A stretch of 64,000 nucleotides of DNA from the NCBI GenBank assembly GCA_035499555.1, contig DATJYO010000062.1:62001-126000 (forward strand). Direction: 5' to 3'. This document shows positions 35,956 to 43,680 of this stretch, piece by piece. The translations under genes were made by a program, and so were the position numbers. Each line of letters opens with the position of its first letter. Positions within the stretch are counted from its first letter, which is position 1. This DNA comes from Bog-159 sp035499555. Its GTDB lineage: Bacteria > Acidobacteriota > Terriglobia > Bryobacterales > Bryobacteraceae. Under the pieces are notes generated by a model that had not been told where the DNA came from, searched no databases, and worked only from the letters and a program-made list of their open reading frames with translations.

Positions 35956-36420
35956 TCAAGTATTTCCCTCACGCGACGCCAACCGGGAAGATTCAGTACC
36001 GTCGAAACTGTGCATGGTCGTGAGCGTACCGGTCAGGGTCAACTTGAATATGGTCCCCTGGCCGCTCGCGCCGCCAGCGGCGGTTGTGCCATATAGATAG
36101 TCGTCGGCGGCTTGAGTCAGCCCACCCCACGGAGACTGCCCGTCAGCGCAATTTGGCTTAGAGCAGAAGCTATACACGATGGTCATCGTTCCGCCGATCA
36201 TGATCCTGTAAATCACGCCGGCGCCATTGGCTCCGCCAGCTTGTGCGACGCCATATAGCAGGCCGTCGGTGCCCTGAACGAGCGGTCCATAACCGGGATA
36301 CGCGCCGTTCTGGCCCGTGAAGGTTGCCAGGGTTGTGAGCGTCTGGCCCGGCAATGGGTTAGTTACCAATGCAACGCTAAGAACTGCTCCAAATACCCTC
36401 CATAGCATCTGCTTATTCAT
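35956..36420 (-). CDS. truncated GloVer-repeat exported protein
   Basis: 154 residues from ATG 36420, signal peptide ending NPLPGQT. It contains about two copies of the GloVer tandem repeat: YGPLVQGTDGLLYGVAQAGG with GAGVIYRI, then WGGLTQAADDYLYGTTAAGG with GQGTIFKL, each followed by a 'T..YSF / T..HSF' strand. Intact family members have many repeats; here the reading frame stops right after TTMHSFDGTE. The gene is therefore probably a 3'-truncated remnant, though a short product could be made. Confidence 0.65.
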   Translation of the reverse strand: MNKQMLWRVFGAVLSVALVTNPLPGQTLTTLATFTGQNGAYPGYGPLVQGTDGLLYGVAQAGGANGAGVIYRIMIGGTMTIVYSFCSKPNCADGQSPWGGLTQAADDYLYGTTAAGGASGQGTIFKLTLTGTLTTMHSFDGTESSRLASREGNT

Positions 36421-36443
36421 GCTGTCCCGTCCGAACAGTATAA

Positions 36444-37181
36444 CTAATCATCCTCCTGGTCCGGGAATTTGTCCACGTGTTTGCCTTTATAGACGCGGGC
36501 GATGACCTTCTCGGGGCCGTCGGGGTCGGGCCGCCAGGAGAGTTCGAAGGCTTTGGGGGGCTTATAGTTCCTGGGCTTGGCGGCGCGCTGCCGGCGCCAC
36601 TCTTCGGCGGTGGCCCACTTATGATCGTCATTGTCCTGATCGCTTTCGCCGGCGGGCACGGGTTCGGAGCCGGGTGCGGCGCCGGATTGCGCCTGGTGCG
36701 GCGCGGCCTGGCGGGAGAGGCGGAGAGCATCCAGATCTTTGCGGAGGGTGTTCCATTGGCGCAGGATACGGGCCTGGCATTGAGAGGCGCGGTTGAAAGC
36801 GGCGAGGCGGCGGTCGATATCGACGGAGTCTTTTTCGCGCATGAACTCGGCTTCGAGGAGAGCGATGCGGCGGAGGCGCCACTTGGCGGCGGCGAGCTGC
36901 TCGACCTGATCCAGCTCGGCGAGGTCGCGGGGCTGGTAGAAGGCCAGGTATTCGCCGTGAAGTTTTTGGAATTCGGCGGGATCTTCGCCGGGCAGGACGA
37001 CGGTAGCGGAGTAGAGACCGTGGCGCAGGTTGTTCTTAGCGATGGCGGCCTTGCCGGCGGGGGTCCGGGGTCCGGTGGAATGCTGCGCATTGCGGCGGTT
37101 GGCCGCGGCTTTTGCTTTGCTGGTCACGGGGTTGGCCTCGATTTTGGTATTTGTGATTTTCGTTTGTAGAGTCAAAGCCAC
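36444..37181 (-). CDS. conserved acidobacterial protein of unknown function
   Basis: 245 residues from GTG 37181 (no good ribosome-binding site seen). The segment AANRRNAQHSTGPRTPAGKA followed by AIAKNNLRHGLYS is a motif shared by a widespread family of uncharacterised acidobacterial and other soil-bacterial proteins, often present in many copies per genome. The middle is helical with many charged residues; the C-terminus is Pro- and Lys-rich and hydrophilic. There are no membrane segments or cysteine pairs. A nucleic-acid-associated role is sometimes supposed, but nothing here shows it. Confidence 0.7.
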   Translation of the reverse strand: MALTLQTKITNTKIEANPVTSKAKAAANRRNAQHSTGPRTPAGKAAIAKNNLRHGLYSATVVLPGEDPAEFQKLHGEYLAFYQPRDLAELDQVEQLAAAKWRLRRIALLEAEFMREKDSVDIDRRLAAFNRASQCQARILRQWNTLRKDLDALRLSRQAAPHQAQSGAAPGSEPVPAGESDQDNDDHKWATAEEWRRQRAAKPRNYKPPKAFELSWRPDPDGPEKVIARVYKGKHVDKFPDQEDD

Positions 37182-37444
37182 CGGGGGTGAGAAACGGAGG
37201 CGCGGGGGAACGGAGGCGCGGTGAGTTTGAATCCGGGATCACGGTAGCACCGGGGGTCAGTGCGGGGGCGGGAGGGAGATGGTAAGTGATTGGCGTGGAT
37301 GGGCGGATTTATTTCGATTTGGTGTGACTGTTTGGCACGGGTGGGGAGATAGTAGGCTGGCACGGCTTTCGGGGGTGAGTTTATGCGGTGAATGGGCGGC
37401 GCCTACCGCCACTAATCCTCCACCAACTGTCCTATACTTGACTC

Positions 37445-38047
37445 ATGCTGCCCCGCCCAACTCTCGAACTAGTGAAAGAGGAATGCAAGGCGTTCGACGC
37501 GGAAAACGGGTTAGCCGAACAAGCACTCGCTCAACTCCGAGAACAGTTTCCCAGGAACGCCGATCTCCGTCACGTACTCTTGAAGGTGCTGGCCCTCAAC
37601 AAACTCTACAGCACGATGATCCGTGATATTGACGTTGAAACCGTTGCGAAGCACATCGTCGGGCTTGCCAACGACAAGCATCTCGACCAGCTTCTCGACC
37701 AAGGTTCCCTCGAAGCCGTTTTTCTCATCACCGACTGCCCCAACCTGAAGCAGTACCTTTCGTTCGCTACCAAGTTCTGCAGTTGGCACAACCCAGCGGC
37801 TTATCCGATCTATGATGCGAATGTTCGGGAATGCCTCTGGTCCTATGGAAAGCAAGAGCAGTTTGCACAGTTCCGCAATGAGGATCTTTGGTACTACGGG
37901 AAATTGTTCGCAACGGTTGTCGCTTTTCGCAACTATTACGGACTCGATTCTATGACCTTCAAACAGCTAGACAAATTCATGTACCGCATGGGGGGGCAGA
38001 TTCTCAAAGCGCACAAGGAGCAAAAGGGCCGACCGCCGGTTATCTAA
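37445..38047 (+). CDS. uncharacterised helical protein of an accessory patch
   Basis: 200 residues, no signal peptide or membrane segment. It is strongly helical, with a conserved-looking core LSFATKFCSWHNPAAYPIYD followed by ANVRECLWSYG. That pattern (aromatic, Asp-rich, 'YPIYD') recalls helical DNA-glycosylase (OGG)-fold-like proteins of unknown function; I regard that as a weak inference. Base composition is lower in G+C than the flanking genes and codon use looks different, suggesting acquisition. The next plus-strand gene is far downstream, so it is transcribed alone. Confidence 0.7.
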   Translation: MLPRPTLELVKEECKAFDAENGLAEQALAQLREQFPRNADLRHVLLKVLALNKLYSTMIRDIDVETVAKHIVGLANDKHLDQLLDQGSLEAVFLITDCPNLKQYLSFATKFCSWHNPAAYPIYDANVRECLWSYGKQEQFAQFRNEDLWYYGKLFATVVAFRNYYGLDSMTFKQLDKFMYRMGGQILKAHKEQKGRPPVI

Positions 38048-38306
38048 AGGACCATGTGGAGCAATTCTCTAACGTGCGAGTCGAAACACTATAACGCACA
38101 CCGACACAGGCGCACGGACCGACTCGACAGCGCCGGGTTGGAACATCGATCATAGCCGCTCAATCGCATTGTTGGGTTCAGAAATCGAGACCGGTACCAA
38201 CCTGACCAACCGAAGGCGAGCGTGTTCATGCGCGATCGACTGGAATTGTCGAAGAGCCATGCGCGAGGAAAACTCTGTCGCGCGGGACTCGTGAAAAGGC
38301 GCGGGT

Positions 38307-38753
38307 TCATGCAATCGCAGTCGCCGCGGGCGGTTCGCTCTCGACCTTCGTATGCAGTCGCACATCAAGCGCATCGAGGATTCTCATAGCGCGTTCAAGC
38401 GTAATCCCGAAGTACTCATTGCGCTCGTCACGTGATACTTGGGACTCATGAACGTTTAGCCGCCGGGCCAGGTCGCGCTGCGATATGCCTTTAGCAATGC
38501 GCAGCGAAATCAGTAGATGTCCAAAGCCGTGAAAATTCTCAAGCTCATCAAACTCGCCTCGCTTAAGGCGCTCATAGCTCTCCACCTCTTCTCTGAGTTG
38601 AAGGTGAAACGATTGCATTGGGTCGATGACCCGCTTGATCTCGTCTTCGCCGAGCCCGGCTCCTTTCAGCCTGGCCTTGTGCTCGGCCAGACGCTTGCGC
38701 TCCTCCGCTAAACGGGCGGATGCTTCCTGATACTCGGTCTCGTTACGAATCAT
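38307..38753 (-). CDS. XRE-family helix-turn-helix protein, probable antitoxin/regulator
   Basis: 148 residues. The N-terminal 75 residues are a charged helix or coiled coil (YQEASARLAEERKRLAEHKA). The C-terminal domain is an XRE HTH: LLISLRIAKGISQRDLARRL, then NVHESQVSRDERNEYFGI. It starts two bases after the stop of the nucleotidyltransferase-like gene, so the two form an operon. The coiled coil plus HTH layout is common in antitoxins of type II-like modules. It probably represses the palindromic promoter at 39338-39368. Confidence 0.82.
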   Translation of the reverse strand: MIRNETEYQEASARLAEERKRLAEHKARLKGAGLGEDEIKRVIDPMQSFHLQLREEVESYERLKRGEFDELENFHGFGHLLISLRIAKGISQRDLARRLNVHESQVSRDERNEYFGITLERAMRILDALDVRLHTKVESEPPAATAIA

Positions 38754-38755
38754 GG

Positions 38756-39313
38756 TCAGCCTCCATACCTTAGTTTCACGATGCCCCTGGGCTTACCGTT
38801 GCGCCGGCATTGCCGGAAAGCAGACGGAAATTCCAGCTCGTTGCCGTAGCGATCGAAAATGCCGCAGCCGATTCCCAGCCCAGGCACGTGCGGATATAAT
38901 TCCACGCGGTATTGATGCCACATCGGTAGCTGTTTCTTCGGATACCCGCGGTACGGCTTCCGGGAAGCCGGGGCCCACGTCCACACTTTGTGCGGATCGA
39001 GCAGGTTTAGCTCGCGGACCAACTCCCCGGTCATCAACGGTTGCAGATCGCAGACAAAGTAGCCGTCTATGTCGTTGGGGTGGTCTTTGTCTTCGGCAAA
39101 TGAGCCGTCCGCGTAAACCTCGCGCACGCCGACGGCCCAAAGCTGGCGCGTCAGCACCTCGAGGCTGCCGACGAGCTTCTCTCTCCAGGGGGAATCCCAG
39201 GTTTCCGGCCGATCGGCATCACGCGCCACCAATACTGAGTGGCGAAGCTCTTCGAAAGACACTTCGTATTCTCCCGGAGGAAGAAGTCCGTCGGCGTCAA
39301 AATTCGGGATCAT
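38756..39313 (-). CDS. DUF6932-like, nucleotidyltransferase-fold protein (possible toxin)
   Basis: 185 residues from ATG 39313 (GAAGG six bases upstream). The motif VYADGSFAEDKDHPNDIDGY contains GS followed by DxD, as in the minimal nucleotidyltransferases (GSx9DxD), and the start LLPPGEYEVSFEELRHSV resembles the DUF6932 family. Such proteins could transfer nucleotides to RNA or proteins; activity is not demonstrated for this family as far as I know. It is the first gene of a two-gene operon with an XRE regulator, spacing two bases, a gene order seen in toxin-antitoxin modules. Confidence 0.78.
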   Translation of the reverse strand: MIPNFDADGLLPPGEYEVSFEELRHSVLVARDADRPETWDSPWREKLVGSLEVLTRQLWAVGVREVYADGSFAEDKDHPNDIDGYFVCDLQPLMTGELVRELNLLDPHKVWTWAPASRKPYRGYPKKQLPMWHQYRVELYPHVPGLGIGCGIFDRYGNELEFPSAFRQCRRNGKPRGIVKLRYGG

Positions 39314-39337
39314 GATTGCCTTCGCCCGCCACTTAAC

Positions 39338-39368
39338 ACATTAGCCTACCTTGACATATCTGTCAAGG
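39338..39368 (-). promoter_or_regulatory. autoregulated-looking promoter with palindromic operator
   Basis: Read on the minus strand, TTGACA (39366-39361) and TAATGT (39343-39338) are 17 bases apart. The -35 hexamer lies within the palindrome CCTTGACA-TATC-TGTCAAGG (39349-39368), eight-base perfect arms. The predicted start leaves a leader of about 18 bases before the ATG at 39313. An operator over the -35 box fits repression by the XRE protein encoded second in the operon. Confidence 0.65.
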
Positions 39369-39545
39369 TCCGGGCGCGGCAGGATTTTGGGACCGACAAG
39401 TCGCTTCTCACACGCAACCTGAAACTGCTCTCGAGGTTCCGATTCGGGACACGCGGCGCTTGGAGAGGGGTGGGCTGACGGGCCTGGCTAGGGTCGGCCG
39501 TTCTCGGAGTGGGGGACGATGCGCCCACGCCCCACGGGGCCAACC

Positions 39546-39565
39546 CCCAAGCCACCATGCTTGGG
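39546..39565 (-). terminator. hairpin downstream of the HEPN-like gene
   Basis: CCCAAGC and GCTTGGG form a seven-base perfect stem with a six-base loop, beginning about 22 bases past the HEPN-like stop codon. A second GC-rich stem (GCCCC/GGGGC) follows close by. There is no U-run, so this is terminator-like at best. Confidence 0.35.
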
Positions 39566-39587
39566 CTGCGCTCCGGAAGGTGCGCCA

Positions 39588-40094
39588 TTATCGACGCTTC
39601 TTGCAGAGGAGGGCAAAAAGGAATGCTTGCGCGATGTCCTCATTGCGGATGGCCTTCCAAGCTTTGAAAGCGGCGGCAACGCCCTCAACCTTGGGGAGAA
39701 CGTCAGTGCGGGTCCAGTTACTTGAATAATCGTAGTCGGCAAGCTCGCGTTGCTCGTGCATCTGGACGAATGTGTTAGCCACCCGATGGAGACTGCGCTT
39801 GACTGCTTCCTCCTGGTTGGGCCTGCCCGCTGTCTTTTTCTTTTTGAATTCCTTATTTAATTCGTCTCGTTTGCTGGCGCAAATCGATCGCATGTGCGCG
39901 TGTTCGAACATGCGGGCTAGCTCGACGCGGTCTTCGGCTCTTCTCCAGTTGAGCACTGCCTCTGAAATCAGTAAGTGAAACAAGGCGTAGTAAGAGGTCG
40001 ATATCGCGCGGCGCAAGCTGGCCTGCTTCGGACGTTTTGGCTCACGCCTGGCGAGGTGCTGAGCCTGCTCCAGCAAGCCGCCGGGCAGCCGCAT
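39588..40094 (-). CDS. HEPN-like domain protein (possible toxin or defence protein)
   Basis: 168 residues, all helical. KQASLRRAISTSYYALFHLL (about residues 22-41) and MHEQRELADYDYSSNW (about 117-132) are characteristic of HEPN-superfamily proteins ('YYA.FH' helix and 'R..ADY' helix). A canonical Rx4-6H RNase motif is not obvious, so ribonuclease activity is uncertain. ATG 40094 lies three bases after the stop of the small upstream gene, so the two are cotranscribed. The pair is adjacent to the NTase/XRE module, with which it shares an accessory, lower-GC context. Confidence 0.75.
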   Translation of the reverse strand: MRLPGGLLEQAQHLARREPKRPKQASLRRAISTSYYALFHLLISEAVLNWRRAEDRVELARMFEHAHMRSICASKRDELNKEFKKKKTAGRPNQEEAVKRSLHRVANTFVQMHEQRELADYDYSSNWTRTDVLPKVEGVAAAFKAWKAIRNEDIAQAFLFALLCKKRR

Positions 40095-40097
40095 GCG

Positions 40098-40418
40098 CTA
40101 TTCCCATGCGGGCTCGCGCAACTTGGCCTGCTCGGATTCGCTGCGAAAGTTGAAGTACGCTTCCATACCGAATCTTTCTTGCGGTTGTACGATCCCCAGG
40201 ATTTTTGCGGTTATCCGTTCTGTCGTTTCGTAAAGGCGGCCTGGCCTGCTGGCGCGGTCGGAAAGCAGCACGCGAAAGAAGATTGCCTCGGAACCAACCG
40301 AGTCGATCGTCAACGCATACCGGATTCTGACGACTTCGGGAGCCAATGCATCGGCAGCCTTCCGGATGGCGGTGGCGAGCTGGCGTTGGTTGACAATCCC
40401 GCTGGGGACTACGGGCAT
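40098..40418 (-). CDS. small partner protein of the HEPN-like gene
   Basis: 106 residues, alpha/beta, no export signal. It has VRIRYALTIDSVGSEAIFFR followed by VLLSDRASRPGRLYETTERI, a pattern found in small uncharacterised proteins encoded just upstream of HEPN-like genes. It could be an antitoxin or the second half of a two-component toxin. A possible promoter (TTGTTT, 17 bases, TTATCT) lies about 30-60 bases upstream. The start is ATG 40418; an AGGGGAG is present upstream. Confidence 0.65.
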   Translation of the reverse strand: MPVVPSGIVNQRQLATAIRKAADALAPEVVRIRYALTIDSVGSEAIFFRVLLSDRASRPGRLYETTERITAKILGIVQPQERFGMEAYFNFRSESEQAKLREPAWE

Positions 40419-40531
40419 TGGAAGTTTTTCTCCCCTTCAAAGATAACGCGTCATCCCTGACAGAAACAACTTGACTGCGTACCAGGCGAACTGAAGCCGG
40501 GCCACAGCGCTTGCCACCAAGCATCCTGGGG

Positions 40532-41590
40532 CTACGCCACTTTGCGCAGGCGGCTGACGCGTCCGACTTCCACCCACTCCACCACCAGGATGTTACCTTC
40601 GTGGTCGAAGCAGGCGCCGTGCGGGCAGACGAACTTACCGGGAATGAAATGGTCGCGGGTCTGCTTGCGCAGCTCGCCCCAGGTCTTGGCGGCGCTGTCA
40701 TCGCCCAGGTGCATGATGACTTTGTTCTCGCGATCCATCAGGGTGACGCGCGCGCCCAGGTCCGGAATCACAAATTCACCATGGCGTTCGCCGAAGTGAC
40801 AGGGCAGGTTGACGCCGCCGACGAAACCGTCATGCTTGCCGTCCAGGGTGAAATACTGCAGGCGGGCATTGGCGCGATCGGCCACCAGCAGCCGGGGCGC
40901 CGGCCCGCGCAGGTCCACTGTGATGCCGTGCGGACAGTCCAGTTGGCCCGGCTCTTTGCCCTTGCCGCCGAAGGTGCGGATGAACCCGCCCTTGCTGTTG
41001 TATTGGTTGATGTAACTCGAGCCGTAGCCGTCGCCGACATAGATATCGCCATTGGGCGCTATCGCTAAGTTGGTCGGGCTATACTTAGTCGCCGGCTGGC
41101 CGTCTTTGTCCAGCTTGTAGAATTCGGACTCCTTGGGATAGCCCAGGGTGAAGACCTCTTCGCCGTCGAGCGTGGTTTTGACCACCAGGGCGCGCCTGGT
41201 ATCGCACAGGTACAGAAATTCCTGGCCGCCTTCCTTGCGAATATGCAGACCGTGCGCGCCGCCCTTGAACTCCTTGCCCCAGGACTTGACGAACCTGCCC
41301 TGGCGATCGAAGACCACCATGGAATCGTGGCTCTCGCTCAGATCGTTCACGGTGTGATGCACGTAGATGCGCGCCTGCGAATCCTCACAGACGCCGTGGG
41401 TATTGCCGTACTTGATGCCGGCCGGCAGTTCACCCCAGTCGTGGGTCACCTCGTAGGTATGCTCGCCCGAGCCCATGATGGGCTTCGCGCTGCCGGACTT
41501 GTTCTGCGCGCCCAGGATGATCGGACCGTGGCCCGCCAGAGCGGAGGCCGCCACTCCGCGCATGAATCCGCGCCGCGATGTTTTCGCCAT
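40532..41590 (-). CDS. TAT-exported six-bladed propeller (NHL) protein
   Basis: 352 residues from ATG 41590, preceded by AGGAGGG at an ideal distance; the longer upstream frame lies in the divergent gene and is rejected. The N-terminus KTSRRGFMRGVAASALAGHG is a twin-arginine signal, implying export of a folded, perhaps cofactor-bearing protein. The body has NHL-type blades (NLAIAPNGDIYVGDGYGSSY, CPHGITVDLRGPAPRLLVAD, CPHGACFDHEGNILVVEWVE). This resembles peptidyl-alpha-hydroxyglycine-lyase-like and SMP-30-like propellers; the function is unknown. It diverges from the iron alcohol dehydrogenase with only 51 bases between. Confidence 0.85.
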   Translation of the reverse strand: MAKTSRRGFMRGVAASALAGHGPIILGAQNKSGSAKPIMGSGEHTYEVTHDWGELPAGIKYGNTHGVCEDSQARIYVHHTVNDLSESHDSMVVFDRQGRFVKSWGKEFKGGAHGLHIRKEGGQEFLYLCDTRRALVVKTTLDGEEVFTLGYPKESEFYKLDKDGQPATKYSPTNLAIAPNGDIYVGDGYGSSYINQYNSKGGFIRTFGGKGKEPGQLDCPHGITVDLRGPAPRLLVADRANARLQYFTLDGKHDGFVGGVNLPCHFGERHGEFVIPDLGARVTLMDRENKVIMHLGDDSAAKTWGELRKQTRDHFIPGKFVCPHGACFDHEGNILVVEWVEVGRVSRLRKVA

Positions 41591-41641
41591 GTACCCTCCT
41601 CGCTGCTGCGTCATTTTATCAGAATATGTTTCTATAGTGAT

Positions 41642-42757
41642 GTGCCCGTTTCTACTTTCAGCTTTCCCACGACCATCCTGTTCGGCGCCGGCGCGATCGA
41701 GCGGCTTCCGGAGGAGTTGCACAAGCGCGGCATCTCGCATCCGCTGCTGGTGACCGACGCGGGGCTGGCCCGCACACCGGTGTTCGCGCGCGTCAGAAGC
41801 CTGGCGCCCGCGGCGGCGGTCTTCTCGGGCGTGGAGCCCAATCCCACCGAGGGCAATGTGGCCGAGGGCGTGGCCTGCTATCACGAGAATCGCTGCAACG
41901 GGGTGGTCGGGCTGGGCGGCGGCTCCCCGCTGGACGCCGCCAAAGCGATCCGGCTGAAGGTCACGCACGAGCTGCCGCTGGCGGAGTACGACGACTTGCT
42001 GGACGGGAGCAACCGCATCTCGGCCCACGTGGCGCCTTACATCGCCATCGCCACGACGGCGGGGACCGGCAGCGAGGTGTCACGCTCCACGGTCATCACC
42101 ATCACGGCGACCAATCGCAAGACGGTGGTCTTCAGCCCGCACCTGATTCCGACGGTAGCAATTGCCGATCCGGAGCTGACCCTGGACCTGCCTGGGCGAC
42201 TAACGGCCGGCACCGGCATGGATGCGTTTACGCATAACGTCGAAGCGTATATTGCCAAAGGATATCATCCGATTTGCGACGCCATTGCCATATCCGGCGC
42301 GCGCATGGCCTGGGACAACCTGCCGCGGGCGATGGCCGAGCCGCGCGACCTGGAGGCGCGGGCGAACATGATGATGGCTTCCATGATGGGCGCCATCGCT
42401 TTTCAGAAAGGGCTGGGGGCGGTGCACTCGCTGGCGCATCCCCTGTCGTCCGACTGCGGGATGCATCACGGCACGGCCAACGCGGTCCTGCTGCCCGTGG
42501 TGCTGGAGTTTAACCGCCCGGCGGTGGCGGGGCGCCTGGCGGATCTGGAGGCGCAGTTCGGCGGCGGCGATATCGCGGCGCAGGTGCGGGACCTGAACCG
42601 GCGCGTGGGCATCGCGCCGCGATTGCGGGATTACGGGGTGGCGGAAGCGGTCCTCTCTTCACTGGCGGACAAGGCCATTCAGGACGGGTGCCATCAACTG
42701 AATCCGCGTCCGTGCACGCGCGAAGACCTGCTGGCTCTGTATCGCGCGGCCTACTAG
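41642..42757 (+). CDS. iron-containing alcohol dehydrogenase
   Basis: 371 residues from GTG 41642, close to the usual length of the family. NAD-binding motifs are GLGGGSPLDAAKAIRLK and ATTAGTGSEVSRSTVIT. The metal ligands are in AGTGMDAFTHNVEAYIA (Asp, His) and LGAVHSLAHPLSS with CGMHHG (two His). It oxidises an alcohol or reduces an aldehyde; the substrate is not inferable. The gene diverges from the propeller gene. Confidence 0.92.
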   Translation: MPVSTFSFPTTILFGAGAIERLPEELHKRGISHPLLVTDAGLARTPVFARVRSLAPAAAVFSGVEPNPTEGNVAEGVACYHENRCNGVVGLGGGSPLDAAKAIRLKVTHELPLAEYDDLLDGSNRISAHVAPYIAIATTAGTGSEVSRSTVITITATNRKTVVFSPHLIPTVAIADPELTLDLPGRLTAGTGMDAFTHNVEAYIAKGYHPICDAIAISGARMAWDNLPRAMAEPRDLEARANMMMASMMGAIAFQKGLGAVHSLAHPLSSDCGMHHGTANAVLLPVVLEFNRPAVAGRLADLEAQFGGGDIAAQVRDLNRRVGIAPRLRDYGVAEAVLSSLADKAIQDGCHQLNPRPCTREDLLALYRAAY

Positions 42758-42803
42758 AAATCTGTACGGATAGCTCCGAAACCCGCTAAAATAGCCTTGT
42801 CGA

Positions 42804-43307
42804 ATGCAGGTTCTGCAAGCGGGGCAACATAAACTGATTTTCCTGGAACTGGAAACGGATCTGGTAGCGAACATCGCCAAGCAGGCGGGTTTCGAAGCGA
42901 AGCTGAAGGAGTCGCCGCGCGTCATCACACTGGATCTTACGGCCGCCGGGCGGCAGGCGCCGCTGCTGCTGTTCGATGCAGCCGATCCGGCCAACCTGGG
43001 CTGGTTTTCGCGCTGCCAGTTCTACGTGGACGGGCGCACCGGCGGCGTGATGCAGACACCCATCAGCCTGGCGAACAAGCGCGACCGCGGGGGCAAGGCG
43101 CAGGTGAATTCGGTGCGGGTGAATATCGCCAAGGAACTGCCCGCGAGTTTCCGGCTGCCGGGAAAACAGCCGCTCACCGAGCAGGTGCTGTATGCGCTGC
43201 TATTCAATTTCCTGAACGCGCTGATGAAGACCGGGGTGGCGGTGTGCGGCGGCGGGACGGTGCAGGCATTGGCGGGACGCACGGAAGGCATCGGCCCGCG
43301 CAACTAA
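42804..43307 (+). CDS. conserved hypothetical cytoplasmic protein
   Basis: 167 residues, no signal or membrane helix. It starts MQVLQAGQHKLIFLELETDL and has a C-terminal helix ending with GGGTVQALAGRTEGIG. No family is recognised. It follows the iron alcohol dehydrogenase on the same strand after 46 bases, so cotranscription is possible but not shown. Codon usage matches the neighbouring core genes. Confidence 0.65.
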   Translation: MQVLQAGQHKLIFLELETDLVANIAKQAGFEAKLKESPRVITLDLTAAGRQAPLLLFDAADPANLGWFSRCQFYVDGRTGGVMQTPISLANKRDRGGKAQVNSVRVNIAKELPASFRLPGKQPLTEQVLYALLFNFLNALMKTGVAVCGGGTVQALAGRTEGIGPRN

Positions 43308-43319
43308 GCAAGGCCCGCG

Positions 43320-43643
43320 TCAGACGCGGAGGGTATCCCCTTCCTGAGCCAGCAGGGCGTACAGCACCGGCGCCAGGAATACGGACAGCAACAGGCGGGA
43401 GGCCAGTCCGCCGACGATCACCAAGTCGGTCATGGCGATGGGCCGCAGGCGCAGCATAGAGGCTTCGAGCGTCGCGGTCATAATGTCGTGGCCCTCCAGG
43501 CGCAGCTTATTGATGAACGAGTAGAGAATGACGCTGGTCTGCACGGCCACGCCCATGAGCGCCACGAAACCCAGCATCGACGATACGCTGAAGTTGGTGT
43601 GCGTGAGCCGCAGCGCCAGCAGTCCGCCGACCGGCTCGGTCAC
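43320..43643 (-). pseudogene. 3' remnant of an RND efflux pump gene
   Basis: The frame encodes the last part of an AcrB/CzcA-like transporter: GLLALRLTHTNFSVSSMLGF, then VALMGVAVQTSVILYSFINK, then RLRPIAMTDLV and VIVGGLASRLLLSVFLAPVL with YALL. Roughly 900 upstream residues are gone, and a segment of about 24 residues between MTDLV and IVGGLA (the 'LGLLPAALSTGIGSQTQ' part of intact pumps) is also missing in frame. It cannot make a transporter. It lies just downstream of the tonB-family gene. Confidence 0.75.
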
Positions 43644-43680
43644 CAGGTGCCGTGTCCGGCGATGCAAGCCCGGGTAATGG

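Noticed and set aside
41243..41641. N-terminal extension of the iron alcohol dehydrogenase frame
   Set aside because: This part lies within the divergent propeller gene and has no resemblance to the family; the GTG at 41642 restores normal length.
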